Notes: generated by a model from the sequence alone, not told the origin. A stretch of DNA of 64,000 bases from Syntrophotalea acetylenica (GCF_001888165.1 NZ_CP015455.1:2102001-2166000); one strand, 5' to 3'. Shown: positions 43,730-53,024, numbered from the stretch's first letter. Translations and numbers: made by a program.

Positions 43730-43758
43730 AAAAAGGGGCGGCGGCGCCGCCCCTTTTT
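43730..43758 (+). terminator. Rho-independent terminator after flagellin 2
   Basis: GGGGCGGC (43735-43742) and GCCGCCCC (43746-43753) pair perfectly around GGC, with AAAAA before and TTTTT after, so it can work in both directions. Confidence 0.92.
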
Positions 43759-43791
43759 ACCAATGTCAAACAAGATCCCGGGGAGGATACC

Positions 43792-44136
43792 GTGAAAATA
43801 GAAATGACATCCATAGGCGGCACCGCCCCGACAGCGGCGCCGGCGCCGGCCGAAAATATCGAGAAAAACCGCCAGAAATTCGAAGCCGGGCCGGCAGCGG
43901 CTGATGCGGAAAAACTCGTGGCGCCCGAGGAAATCCTGACCAGAATCAAGGCTCTGACGGACGACGGCATCTACAGCGTGCGCTTTGAAAACGACGAACA
44001 GAGCAAGGAGCTGATCATCAGCCTGGTCGACTCCGATTCCGGTGAGGTGATCCGCCAGATCCCACCGGAGGAAGTGCTGGGCACCTCCGAGAAACTCACC
44101 GCCCTGCGCGGCTCACTGCTCGATACCACGACCTGA
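43792..44136 (+). CDS. flaG: FlaG family flagellar protein
   Basis: A 114-residue protein with a disordered Ala/Pro-rich N-terminus and the FlaG domain (YSVRFENDEQSKELIISLVDSDSGEVIRQIPPEEVLG). FlaG influences filament length. Start is GTG 43792 with GGGAGG upstream. It lies between flagellin 2 and fliD, its usual place. Confidence 0.9.
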   Translation: MKIEMTSIGGTAPTAAPAPAENIEKNRQKFEAGPAAADAEKLVAPEEILTRIKALTDDGIYSVRFENDEQSKELIISLVDSDSGEVIRQIPPEEVLGTSEKLTALRGSLLDTTT

Positions 44137-44153
44137 CAGCAAAGGAACAGGCC

Positions 44154-45479
44154 ATGTCTACAATCAATTTCGGTGGTCTCGCCAGTGGCATGGATACGGA
44201 AGGCATTGTCGAAGCCCTGATGGAAATCGAGCGGAAACCGCTGGATCGTCTGGAGTCGGACAAGGAATATTTCAGCAGCCGTCAGGATGCCTTCAACACA
44301 CTGAATTCCAAGTTGGAGACGCTGCAGGAAAAATTCGCGGACATCGATTCTGGCAGCGAGGTGCGTGCTTATGCCGCGAAAGCCGCCAATGAAGAGTATT
44401 TCTCCGTCTCCGCCATGGCCAGCGCCCTGCCCGGCAGCTACAACATCGAGGTCAAAAGCCTGGCGCGGCAACAAAAGGATGTCAGCGGCAGCTATGCCAG
44501 TCGCAGCGACACCAATTTCACCACCGGAACGCTGACCATCAATGGCGCCGACATCAGCATCGACAACGATTCCCTGGATAGCCTGGTGGAAAAGATCAAT
44601 GCCGCCAACGCCGGCGACAATGCCACCGGCGTCGCGGCCAGCATCATTCAGGATGGTAGTGGATATCGCCTGGTACTGACCGGCGAGGACGCTTCCAGTT
44701 CCTTTACCGCATCGATGAGCGGCGGCGCCACAGCCAACGGTTACGAGCCGCTGGCCTTCAGCACTACCCAGACCCAATCGATGGCCTCTATCGTGGTCGA
44801 TGGGATTACGATAACCAGCGGCAGCAACACTTTTGATAAAGCTATCCCGGGGATAAGCCTGACGGTAAACAAAACCCATGCCACCCTCGGTGATACCACG
44901 CTCATGACTGTGAGCGAGGATGTCGAGACGGTCAAAACAAAAATCAAGGATGTGGTGACGGCCTACAATGCCGTGATCAATTTCATGAGCGAACAGAAGG
45001 ACAGCGACTGGGGAAGAGACAGCGGCATGATGGCCGTCAAACGCAACCTGCAACGCATGCTCACTTCTCCCGTTGACACCGGCGGCGCGTTAACCACCAT
45101 GTCCCAGCTTGGCTTGAAAACACAGAAGGACGGCACGTTGTCCATCGATGACACGGCCCTGACAGAGACCATTTCAAGCGACATGAACGGTCTGGAAAAA
45201 CTGCTGGCGGGCAGCGACGGAGTCGACGGCATCGCCACACTATTCAAAAACTATCTGGACACAACCACCGATTCCGTTGACGGGCTGTCCGCCACCCGGC
45301 AGGCCAGCACCGACCGAACACTGAAGACCATCGAAAGAAATATCCTTAAAATGGAAGTGCGCCTGGATAAACGCGAAGAAATACTGCGCGCTCAGTTCGA
45401 TGCCATGGAACTGCTGATCAGTAACCTGAACAGCACCGGTTCCTACCTGACTCAGCAGTTGAGCCAGTTAAACTCCTGA
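44154..45479 (+). CDS. fliD: Flagellar filament cap protein FliD
   Basis: A 441-residue cap protein: INFGGLASGMDTEGIVEALMEIERKPLDRLE at the start, a Ser/Thr/Gly-rich middle (YNIEVKSLARQQKDVSGSY) and a C-terminal helical end (RAQFDAMELLISNLNSTGSYLTQQLSQL). It caps the growing filament and folds exported flagellin. fliS follows 26 bases on. Confidence 0.95.
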   Translation: MSTINFGGLASGMDTEGIVEALMEIERKPLDRLESDKEYFSSRQDAFNTLNSKLETLQEKFADIDSGSEVRAYAAKAANEEYFSVSAMASALPGSYNIEVKSLARQQKDVSGSYASRSDTNFTTGTLTINGADISIDNDSLDSLVEKINAANAGDNATGVAASIIQDGSGYRLVLTGEDASSSFTASMSGGATANGYEPLAFSTTQTQSMASIVVDGITITSGSNTFDKAIPGISLTVNKTHATLGDTTLMTVSEDVETVKTKIKDVVTAYNAVINFMSEQKDSDWGRDSGMMAVKRNLQRMLTSPVDTGGALTTMSQLGLKTQKDGTLSIDDTALTETISSDMNGLEKLLAGSDGVDGIATLFKNYLDTTTDSVDGLSATRQASTDRTLKTIERNILKMEVRLDKREEILRAQFDAMELLISNLNSTGSYLTQQLSQLNS

Positions 45480-45505
45480 CCTCGAGGGCAGCGGAAGGAA
45501 AAACC

Positions 45506-45937
45506 ATGAATCCGTATCTGAACCAGTACAAAAACAACCAGATAAACACCGCCTCCCCGGAACAGATCATGATCATGCTGTACGACGGCGCGCTGCGGTT
45601 TCTCGCTCAGGCCATGCAGGGGATCGATGACAACGATATCGAATTGAAAAACCGCGGCATCCAGAAGGCCATGGCCATCGTCATGGAATTCCGCAATACG
45701 CTGGACCACAATATCGGTGGCGAGATCGCCGCCAATCTCGATGCCCTGTACGACTACATGATCCGGGAAATGATCCAGGCCAATCTCAAAAAGGATCGGC
45801 AGAAGCTGCAGGCGGTACATGCCATGCTGGCGGATCTGAGGGACACCTGGAAGGAAGCGATCGTCATTGCGGGCAACGAATCCCGCCTGAGTCCGGCCGT
45901 GAATGCCGGCTATCAGCCGCTCAAGGCCAGCCTGTAG
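45506..45937 (+). CDS. fliS: Flagellin export chaperone FliS
   Basis: A 143-residue helical protein with the FliS signature: YLNQYKNNQINTASPEQIMIMLYDGALRFLAQA, then NTLDHNIGGEIAANLDALYDYM. It binds the flagellin C-terminus and prevents premature assembly. AAGGA precedes the ATG. Confidence 0.95.
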   Translation: MNPYLNQYKNNQINTASPEQIMIMLYDGALRFLAQAMQGIDDNDIELKNRGIQKAMAIVMEFRNTLDHNIGGEIAANLDALYDYMIREMIQANLKKDRQKLQAVHAMLADLRDTWKEAIVIAGNESRLSPAVNAGYQPLKASL

Positions 45938-46000
45938 GTATCGCGAAAGGCGAAAAAACGAAAAATAAGCCGGATTTCATGCAACGGGGTTGACACGGAC

Positions 46001-46399
46001 ATGGAAAAACTCGTAGAAAAGTCGACGCGGCAATATCGGGCCATCGGGGAACAACTCGACAGGCTGGCAGAGCTGCTGCAGGAACGGCAAGCCGACGCCC
46101 TGCAGGAAGCGCTGCAACAATGGCATGCTCTGGACGAGGAAGCTCGCCAAACCGACCACCAGCTCATGGCCCTGCTGCAAACCGCGCATCCGACTCCCCG
46201 GCACCTGGCGGCATTGCATGACCGGAATCAACTCATGTTCCGGATCTGCCACCGCTGCCAGGAGCTTCTGCAACGGGCCCGCACCCTGCAGGCTCTGACC
46301 GGCGAGGAACTTGCACGGCTTAAAAACGGACGCAAGGCTCTTGGAGGCTATCGGGCATCCAGCCAGGGCATGCATCATTCCACCCTCGGGAGCTGTTGA
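46001..46399 (+). CDS. FliT-like flagellar export chaperone
   Basis: A 132-residue, mostly helical, Gln/Leu-rich protein (RAIGEQLDRLAELLQERQADALQEALQQWHALDEEARQ, NQLMFRICHRCQELLQRARTL). Position directly after fliS and its size and helical content suggest FliT, the FliD chaperone, but similarity is only general. The ribosome site is weak. No membrane segment or signal peptide is present. Confidence 0.6.
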   Translation: MEKLVEKSTRQYRAIGEQLDRLAELLQERQADALQEALQQWHALDEEARQTDHQLMALLQTAHPTPRHLAALHDRNQLMFRICHRCQELLQRARTLQALTGEELARLKNGRKALGGYRASSQGMHHSTLGSC

Positions 46400-46400
46400 C

Positions 46401-47144
46401 ATGGCTTACGCGGTCGCGATCAGCACAGGCGTTCTGGCAAGACAGCCCGCCGACACCCTCTGGAGCGAAATGCTTAGCACCATACTGGACCATTTTCGAG
46501 ACGGCCGCGACGCCAGGATACTGCTGCCTTTGCACGGGCAACGCTCCATCGCCGTGGACGGTTCCGTCCGCACCGCGGACGACGAGACCCTCGGTATCGC
46601 CCTGCCCTATGATCGCGATTTCAGCCAGCTTGTCGATCCCCGCGAAATCTGCCAGATACTGTTCACCCTGCAGGGCCGGGAATACCGCCTGCTGACCCGC
46701 ATTCAGGCCATTCCGGGCGCATCGGACCTGCTGGTCAAACCCAAACCGCCGGCGATCGCCCTGCAGGAACGGCAATATTTCCGCATCGACACCCGGGTCG
46801 AACTCAGCTATTACCGTCTGGCTTCGGAGATGCCGCAAAAGCCGCATACGGTCAACGCCAGGGTCAACCTGAGCGGCAGCGGCATCCGCATTCCCGCCGC
46901 CGAACCACTGCAGACCGGCGATCTTTTGGCCATGGTTCTATGCCTGGATGGCGGCAAATGCCTTGAAAATGTCGAATGCCTCGCCCAGGTGGTGCGTTTC
47001 AGCACTCTCCCCAATGGCGAGATGGCCGCCGCCATGCATTTTGTCGAGATCGAAAATCAGGATCGCGACAAGATCGTCGCTTTCTGTCTTGCCAGGGAGC
47101 GCGAACTTTTGCGTGAGAAGGTTCGGACCCGCGACTTTTATTGA
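46401..47144 (+). CDS. PilZ-domain c-di-GMP effector, YcgR-like
   Basis: A 247-residue protein. The N-terminal half resembles the YcgR N-terminal domain (RILLPLHGQRSIAVDGSV, DPREICQILFTLQGREYRLLTRI). The C-terminal PilZ domain has the c-di-GMP-binding RxxxR in QERQYFRIDTRVEL and NLSGSG for the (D/N)xSxxG motif. Such proteins slow or bias the flagellar motor when c-di-GMP is high. ATG 46401 is used; the in-frame 46311 overlaps the FliT-like gene. Confidence 0.85.
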   Translation: MAYAVAISTGVLARQPADTLWSEMLSTILDHFRDGRDARILLPLHGQRSIAVDGSVRTADDETLGIALPYDRDFSQLVDPREICQILFTLQGREYRLLTRIQAIPGASDLLVKPKPPAIALQERQYFRIDTRVELSYYRLASEMPQKPHTVNARVNLSGSGIRIPAAEPLQTGDLLAMVLCLDGGKCLENVECLAQVVRFSTLPNGEMAAAMHFVEIENQDRDKIVAFCLARERELLREKVRTRDFY

Positions 47145-47150
47145 CTCCGG

Positions 47151-47855
47151 ATGGAAGTCAACGCCATGACACTGACCGACGAGCCACTGAACGTCCTTCA
47201 TGACTGGCACCTGGTCGAGATCCTTGTTCCGACCACCCAGGGCGAACCGCTGCAGCTCGACGGCATGGCCCGGCTGCACGGCACAAACCAGCTCGACCTG
47301 CAGCTGTTTCCCTCCGACTGGCCCGTGTCAGGGCTGGACCCGCACGCCGGATGGCACCTTCAGTGCGATCAGGGGATGCATTTCCATACCATCCGGGCCA
47401 GCCTTGAAAAACAGGATCATCCGCGCCGGATTCGGTTGCGCATCGAGCAGCATGAGGTTCACGACCACCAGCGACGCAACCTGCGTGTTGAAACCGCAAT
47501 TTATCTGGCCTTCTGGAAAGACCAACCTGGCGAAATGGCACGGCCACAACCAGCGCGCACCCAGGTAAGCCTCAGCCAGCAGGGATTGAGTTTCCTGACC
47601 GAGGACACCCTTCGCACGGGCACATTGCTCAGCCTGCAAATGATTCTGCCCGGCACAACCCTGGAATCCCTGCATTGCGAAGCGCAGGTCTTAAGCCTGG
47701 GAAACGCAACCAGAAAGGGTCGCAAAATGGCCCTTAAAATCGTTCGAATCACATCGGAAGACAGGGAAAAAATCGCGATGTTCTGCCTGGCCGAACATTT
47801 TCGCGGCATGCAGGCAAAAACCCGGCTGATGGCACTGATGATGGGCAGCAGGTAA
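47151..47855 (+). CDS. Second PilZ-like protein, divergent binding motif
   Basis: A 234-residue paralogue-like neighbour of the PilZ protein, starting 6 bases after it. An N-terminal YcgR-like half is followed by a PilZ domain with RxxxR in HQRRNLRVETAIYLAF, but the second motif reads SLSQQG, with Ser in place of the usual Asp or Asn. C-di-GMP binding may be weakened or lost. ATG 47166 is an alternative start that would drop five residues. Confidence 0.7.
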   Translation: MEVNAMTLTDEPLNVLHDWHLVEILVPTTQGEPLQLDGMARLHGTNQLDLQLFPSDWPVSGLDPHAGWHLQCDQGMHFHTIRASLEKQDHPRRIRLRIEQHEVHDHQRRNLRVETAIYLAFWKDQPGEMARPQPARTQVSLSQQGLSFLTEDTLRTGTLLSLQMILPGTTLESLHCEAQVLSLGNATRKGRKMALKIVRITSEDREKIAMFCLAEHFRGMQAKTRLMALMMGSR

Positions 47856-47947
47856 TCAGTTGGCAGTTGCGGTGTCTTCGGCGGTTGCTGTTGTCAACAG
47901 ACCAGGTTTTCGCGTCCCGCGCTGCGCAAACCGCGTCCCGCCATACC

Positions 47948-48919
47948 TCAAGCCGTCGCCACGGCGGCTCTGAAGCCACGAAACAGGCGCAACTCGGATA
48001 CCACACCGGTATTGAGAGCCGAGGATTCAACCCGGTTGCGGCCTCGTCGTTTGGCCTCATACAGGGCGCCATCGGCTTCAGCGATCAGGTGATCGGGAGT
48101 CAGGGAATTGGTCACTTTGGCGGAACCGACACCGATGCTGGCGGTCAGAGGAAATCCGACATCCAGTGCCGCGATTTTTTTCCGGATCCGCTCGGCCACC
48201 ACCAGTGCGTTGGCGCCGCTGGTTTCAGGAAGGATAATGGCAAACTCCTCGCCACCGAAACGGCACACGGTGTCGCTGGTCCGGCTTTGGGCAGTGAGCA
48301 CCTGAGCCACCGCTTCCAGGGCCCGGTCGCCGGCCAGATGGCCGTAGGTGTCATTGATCGTTTTAAAATGGTCCAGATCGACCATAAGCAGCGTCAGCGA
48401 CAGGTTGCGCCGCGCGCATCGCGCGATTTCCTGACCGATGCTCGCATCGAAATAGGCCCGGTTGAACAGCCCGGTCAGGCTGTCGGAAAGCGCAATGCGG
48501 GCCAGTTGGCTCTGGGCCTTGTGCAGTTCCTGGATACGCTCGCGGTTCTTCAGGTGCCAGCGGATCTTGACACGATGCTCCTGCATGGCCAGTTCCAGAG
48601 GCAGGCATTCGCTGACGCCGATTTCCATCCCCGCCATCCAGAGTTCGCGGTCGTCGCCGCGCGTGAACAGCAATACCGGCAGATCGTGCCACTCGGGCCG
48701 CCGCCGCAGAACCCCGACCATGTCCGCGATTTCCTCGCGGGCCTGCCAGCGCCAGTCGCAGCACACGATGTCGATATCGTATTCGCTCAACCAGCGTATG
48801 GCCCGTCGCGCGTCCTTGCAATACAGCTTGCGTTGGATCAGCCCGGTGCCTTCAAGACATGCCGCAACCTTTTCCCGGCTCGCCGAAGAGTCGCCCAATA
48901 TCAGTGCCGTGTACGCCAT
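47948..48919 (-). CDS. Diguanylate cyclase with N-terminal receiver-like domain
   Basis: A 323-residue protein. Residues ~1-120 look like a response-regulator receiver (YTALILGDSSASREKVAACLE, IDIVCCDWRWQA, LPVLLFTRGDD). Residues ~155-300 form a GGDEF domain with an intact active site (CRFGGEEFAII) and an inhibitory I-site RTSD five residues earlier. It should make c-di-GMP, with feedback control. Its own sigma-28 promoter puts it in the late flagellar regulon, next to the PilZ effectors. GGGAG precedes the ATG. Confidence 0.9.
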   Translation of the reverse strand: MAYTALILGDSSASREKVAACLEGTGLIQRKLYCKDARRAIRWLSEYDIDIVCCDWRWQAREEIADMVGVLRRRPEWHDLPVLLFTRGDDRELWMAGMEIGVSECLPLELAMQEHRVKIRWHLKNRERIQELHKAQSQLARIALSDSLTGLFNRAYFDASIGQEIARCARRNLSLTLLMVDLDHFKTINDTYGHLAGDRALEAVAQVLTAQSRTSDTVCRFGGEEFAIILPETSGANALVVAERIRKKIAALDVGFPLTASIGVGSAKVTNSLTPDHLIAEADGALYEAKRRGRNRVESSALNTGVVSELRLFRGFRAAVATA

Positions 48920-48957
48920 GAATAATCTCCCGCAAAAATAACAGCCAGTTTAATTAT

Positions 48958-48985
48958 CTATCGGCATACCAAAATCCGATCTTTA
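48958..48985 (-). promoter_or_regulatory. Sigma-28 promoter for the diguanylate cyclase
   Basis: On the reverse strand TAAAGATC (48985-48978), 12 bases, then GCCGATAG (48965-48958). The start would lie near 48951, ~30 bases before the coding start at 48919, with a ribosome site between. Confidence 0.78.
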
Positions 48986-49026
48986 GCACTTTTTTCGAAG
49001 CGGGAACGAAAAAACGGTGCATGCAT

Positions 49027-49054
49027 TAAAGATTGGAACCAGGTCGGCCGACGA
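49027..49054 (+). promoter_or_regulatory. Possible weak sigma-28 promoter for the FliK-like gene
   Basis: TAAAGATT at 49027-49034, 12 bases, GCCGACGA at 49047-49054. The -10 matches poorly and the predicted start coincides with the ATG at 49061, which would make a leaderless message, so this is tentative. Confidence 0.35.
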
Positions 49055-49060
49055 GACCCT

Positions 49061-50071
49061 ATGAAAATTACCGACACAACCTTTACTATCGCCCCGGTCT
49101 CGGCAAACAACCGGACCAGGCCGTCGCCCGACCACCAGCAGCCGGCCTGGAAGCCGGGGCAGATTCTTCAGGCTACGGTTCTGGCTCGCGATGGCGGGCA
49201 AGTCCTGCTGGATGTGCAGGGACAGGCGGTGCCGGCGCGCTGCGCCCTGGCGTTACAGCAAGGACAGCAGGTTTTGCTGCATGTCACGGCAACCGCGCCT
49301 CAGATCCGGCTGCAAGCCCTGGGCCACAATCAGGCAAGCCCGACGGGAGCGACACTGCAGCTTCTCGAAACCGGCTGGCAGCTGCCAGCGTTTCTGCGCC
49401 AGATGCAAAATGACGGCAATGCCGCCAAACAGCGCTGGCCCGAGGTTTTCCAGGGTGCTCTGCAGACATTCATGGCTGGATTGGAAACGGCAACGGCCGA
49501 CGGCACGGCCCTGTCCGCGTTGCTGCAAAATCTCGGAGTGGCACGGCTGCGGCGGGGGGAGACGTCAACCTCTCTGATGGAGACTATCGAACAGGCCGTG
49601 CCTGCCGATTGTCAAGAGGATGACAGCCTTGCTGAATGGGCAGCGAAACTTGCCCAGGGGCTACGGATGATGCAGCAGTTCAATCTTGCGTCGGAGACGC
49701 CCGGCGTCACGCTGCTGCCATTGCCGCTGCCATTTCTGCAACAGGGCTTGCTGCTTATTGAATATCCGGTGGACGCGCCGCGGGAAAAACCCGCCACGCC
49801 TAAAAAACTGAGCCTTTTTCTCGACCTGGAAAACCTCGGTGAGATGCGCGTCGACATGCTGCTGGAAAAGGACGACCTCTGGGTCCGGTTCACCTGCCAA
49901 TCGGAACATGCCAGCGAGCGGCTTCGCGCCTGTGCGGCGGAACTCAAAGAGGCACTGCATCTGGGGTCGCGGCGCGAGATTCTGTTCACCACCGGCAACC
50001 CGCGCCCCGAAGAAAAACTCGAAAACAGATGCGGCGAAGCAATACGCGGCTTCGTCAACACGCGAATTTGA
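49061..50071 (+). CDS. FliK-like hook-length control family protein
   Basis: A 336-residue soluble protein. The first half is Gln/Ala-rich with a small beta-rich unit (PGQILQATVLARDGGQVLLDVQGQAVPAR). The C-terminal ~90 residues resemble the FliK/Flg_hook domain (LSLFLDLENLGEMRVDMLLEKDDLWVRFTCQSEHASERLRACAAELKEAL). In flagellar systems this domain meets FlhB's cytoplasmic domain to switch export. The gene right after it encodes exactly such a FlhB domain. A canonical fliK with the hook genes probably exists elsewhere. Confidence 0.72.
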   Translation: MKITDTTFTIAPVSANNRTRPSPDHQQPAWKPGQILQATVLARDGGQVLLDVQGQAVPARCALALQQGQQVLLHVTATAPQIRLQALGHNQASPTGATLQLLETGWQLPAFLRQMQNDGNAAKQRWPEVFQGALQTFMAGLETATADGTALSALLQNLGVARLRRGETSTSLMETIEQAVPADCQEDDSLAEWAAKLAQGLRMMQQFNLASETPGVTLLPLPLPFLQQGLLLIEYPVDAPREKPATPKKLSLFLDLENLGEMRVDMLLEKDDLWVRFTCQSEHASERLRACAAELKEALHLGSRREILFTTGNPRPEEKLENRCGEAIRGFVNTRI

Positions 50072-50080
50072 GAGGCATGC

Positions 50081-50353
50081 ATGGCCGACAAGCTGAAAAA
50101 CGATAAAGCGGTCGCCCTGACCTACAAGCAGGACGGCAAAAGCGCGCCGGTGGTCGTCGCCAGTGGCAAGGGCGCCGTAGCGGCCAATATTCTGGCGGTC
50201 GCGCGGGAAGCGGGCGTGGAGGTGGTGCGCGATCCGGATCTTGTAGAAGTGCTCGGCAAAATTCCGCTGGGGCGGGAAATACCGCCGGAACTCTACCAGG
50301 CGGTCGCTGAAATCCTGGCCTTCGTTTACCGCGTCAACAAACGCACGGACTGA
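50081..50353 (+). CDS. flhX: Orphan FlhB C-terminal domain protein (FlhX)
   Basis: A 90-residue protein matching the part of FlhB that follows the NPTH cleavage site: VALTYKQDGKSAPVVVASGKG, REAGVEVVRDPDLVEVLG and GREIPPELYQAVAEILAFVYRVNK. It has no membrane part. Free copies (FlhX) can substitute for the cleaved FlhB fragment in export switching. It begins 9 bases after the FliK-like gene, so the pair is probably one unit. Confidence 0.88.
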   Translation: MADKLKNDKAVALTYKQDGKSAPVVVASGKGAVAANILAVAREAGVEVVRDPDLVEVLGKIPLGREIPPELYQAVAEILAFVYRVNKRTD

Positions 50354-50358
50354 GTCTT

Positions 50359-52764
50359 TCAGACATTCCCTTCCGCCGGCCCGTTCGATTGCGTTGGTTC
50401 CAGCGGCCTTGCGGCGCGCCCATGCAGGCGGACGCCGACGATCTTGCTGGACTGCTCCATTTCCGGGCAAAACAGCGCATACCTGTTGCGGCCGCCCTCC
50501 TTGGCGGCATACAAAGCAATATCCGCGCGTTTGAGCAGTTCTCCCATCACATTCCCATGTTCCGGAAACAGCACGATGCCGATGCTTGGCGTTACACTCA
50601 CCTGGAAGGACTCCAGCTGAAAAGGCGCCGACATCACCTTTATGATCTTTTGCGCAACGGTTTCGGCCTGCTCCGGCCCGTCCAGACCGGGCAACAGTAC
50701 GACCAGCTCATCGCCGCCCAGTCGCGCCACCGTATCGTTGCGCCGCAGGCAGGAATTGATCCGTTGAGCCGAAGACTGCAGCACCGTATCGCCGGCAGCA
50801 TGGCCGAAGGTATCGTTGATCGCCTTGAAATGGTCAAGATCCAGATACATCAGCGCCAGCAGCCGGCCATCCCTTGTGGCCTGCGCCAGGCTTTGTTCGA
50901 GGCGGTTGATGAACAGGGCGCGGTTGGGCAAGCCGGTCAGGGCATCGTAAAAGGCCAGCATCCGCACCTGTTCCTCGACTTTTTTTCGGTCGCTGACATC
51001 CAGCAGCACCCCCTGCAAATGGGTGACCGTCCCGTTTTCGTCACGGCGCAGCCACAGTCTGGCATCCACCCAGCAGATCTCGCCGCTGTGCTTTATGACG
51101 CGGCATTCCATCGAAAAGCGGTCTTCCTGCCCCTGCTTTATGCAGGCATCGAGCCCGGCGGCGAGTCTGTCCAGATCATCGGCGGGCACAAGATCGGTCA
51201 TCGGAACGGCTCTGGAAACAAAATCCTGGGCCTTGTAACCGAACTGGCTGATATTGTCCGAAACAAATTCCAGCGTCCAGGTTTCCCCGAGACGCCATAA
51301 AAGAGCCATGGCCGGGCTGTGATTGACAATCGTTTCCAGCTCCCGGCGCTGAGCCGAGGTAGCACGGAGTTCCATCTCAACCCGGCTGCGCTCGATAATT
51401 TCCCGATTCAGTTCATTACGGGATGCCGTCACTTCCCTGAGATTGTCGATCATGCGGTTGAACGCCTTGGCAAGCTGCCCGATTTCATCCTTGCGATCCA
51501 GCTTCAAGTGGTGGTCAAGACGCCCCTTGCCGATGCAGTCGAACAACAGGATCGCCTTTTCCAGTGGGCGAACGATGCCGCGGGAGAGGTAGAATCCCGC
51601 CAGCAGAGAAAACAGTACGATCCCCAGAGCAACGAGAAAAATCAGAAAAGTAGCCCGTGACAGCGAAGCATCGAATCCTTTCTGAATATCGCCGTAATCA
51701 TCCTTGTAGGCGCCGGCCACAATAACCCAGTCCCAGGGTTCGAAATAGGTTACGGCCACCAGCTTATCCCGGAACTTCCCGTTTCCAGTGTCCCGCTCGA
51801 CAAAATGCTCGAAGGTTACGGGGATCTTTCCCGAGCCGCCCCCGCGGACCATCCGCGAGGCTTTTTGCAACAGGCGCTGGGTTATGAGCAGACTCTGTCG
51901 ATCCGTAGCAGCTATGCCCGGCTCTTGCGACTGTTCCTTGCGGGGTGCGATAAGCAGCTTGCCGCGCTGACCTCCCTGGCTGCCAAGAATGGAAACATAG
52001 CCGGTTCTGCCGACGGAAATATCCTGAATGGCACTGCGCAAGCCCGCCAGGCTTTTCTGGAGATAGCCGACAAACAAGGCCCCGACAAGTTTTTTGCCGG
52101 TGGGATCGAACAGGGGTTCGTAGCGGGTGACATACCAGTCGTTCACCACGAACGAACTGCCGGTGTAAGGCTGGCCGCGAAGCAGTGCGTCAATGACGGG
52201 ATTGAACCGGCCATCCGGATTGCGATGCGGAATGTAGGATCCCAATGCCCGCCGGCCATCATTGTCAAGAATGGTGGTGGCTACGCGCAACATGTCGCCC
52301 TGCTCGTTGATGCGCTGAAAAAGGGTGCAGGTAACCCCCAGAAGATTCTGCACCGTATCGACCACCGGCATGCGACGGTGCGGATCAGAATCCATGCCAA
52401 GCCAGGAGCCGCCGACCGACACCATCGGCAGCCGGACAGCTTTGCGGCTGTGATCGAACTGGTTGACAGCCTGCCAGAGGACTTCTTCCCGGGAAAAAGA
52501 CAGCCCACCGCCATCCCGCAGCAAACGCGCGGCAACCTGCAGATTGCGCTCCAGTTCCTCATCCTGCTGCTGCTGAACGGATCGGCACATCAGATAGACG
52601 TTTTCCGCCACCTTTTGGGTTTCACTGCGGATAAACCGCTCCAGCTCTCCATGAATGGCGACATCGAGGATATGCACCTGGTCAATGGCGATCCCCACGA
52701 TGGACAATGCCGTCACCACGACCAGCATCAGTCCCATGCCGATTACTTTGGTACGAATCTTCAT
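50359..52764 (-). CDS. Membrane Cache-HAMP-PAS-GGDEF diguanylate cyclase
   Basis: An 801-residue sensor. A membrane helix near residues 5-25 precedes a periplasmic Cache-like domain (to ~residue 355; KKLVGALFVGYLQKSL, VGRTGYVSILGS, FEPWDWVIVAGAYKDDY), then a second helix (~365-387), HAMP (IVRPLEKAILLFDCIGKGRLDHHLKLDRKDEIGQLAKAFNRM), PAS (~455-590) and a GGDEF domain with RLGGDELVVLL and I-site RRND. The signature GGDEL should still be catalytic. ATG 52764 follows AGGA; an in-frame start at 52785 is less likely. It converges on flhX. Confidence 0.88.
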   Translation of the reverse strand: MKIRTKVIGMGLMLVVVTALSIVGIAIDQVHILDVAIHGELERFIRSETQKVAENVYLMCRSVQQQQDEELERNLQVAARLLRDGGGLSFSREEVLWQAVNQFDHSRKAVRLPMVSVGGSWLGMDSDPHRRMPVVDTVQNLLGVTCTLFQRINEQGDMLRVATTILDNDGRRALGSYIPHRNPDGRFNPVIDALLRGQPYTGSSFVVNDWYVTRYEPLFDPTGKKLVGALFVGYLQKSLAGLRSAIQDISVGRTGYVSILGSQGGQRGKLLIAPRKEQSQEPGIAATDRQSLLITQRLLQKASRMVRGGGSGKIPVTFEHFVERDTGNGKFRDKLVAVTYFEPWDWVIVAGAYKDDYGDIQKGFDASLSRATFLIFLVALGIVLFSLLAGFYLSRGIVRPLEKAILLFDCIGKGRLDHHLKLDRKDEIGQLAKAFNRMIDNLREVTASRNELNREIIERSRVEMELRATSAQRRELETIVNHSPAMALLWRLGETWTLEFVSDNISQFGYKAQDFVSRAVPMTDLVPADDLDRLAAGLDACIKQGQEDRFSMECRVIKHSGEICWVDARLWLRRDENGTVTHLQGVLLDVSDRKKVEEQVRMLAFYDALTGLPNRALFINRLEQSLAQATRDGRLLALMYLDLDHFKAINDTFGHAAGDTVLQSSAQRINSCLRRNDTVARLGGDELVVLLPGLDGPEQAETVAQKIIKVMSAPFQLESFQVSVTPSIGIVLFPEHGNVMGELLKRADIALYAAKEGGRNRYALFCPEMEQSSKIVGVRLHGRAARPLEPTQSNGPAEGNV

Positions 52765-53024
52765 AATATCCTGTCTGGCACGCATTCCGGTGTAAACGGA
52801 TCACCTCACAACACCGGACGAACACTATCTAATGAGAGACACGCCACCCACCTGCCCCGCGAATTGTAACCGGGCAACATCCGCAAAACAGGCCCGCAGC
52901 CATGCCGCGGTTTTTAAAGGTGAATGGGACGGTACTCCCCGGCGACTCAGGCGCCAAACACACCAGAAGCAAACTCCGGGCCAGCTGTCCCCGATCGCGC
53001 AAGGAAACCCTGAAAAATTCCCCC

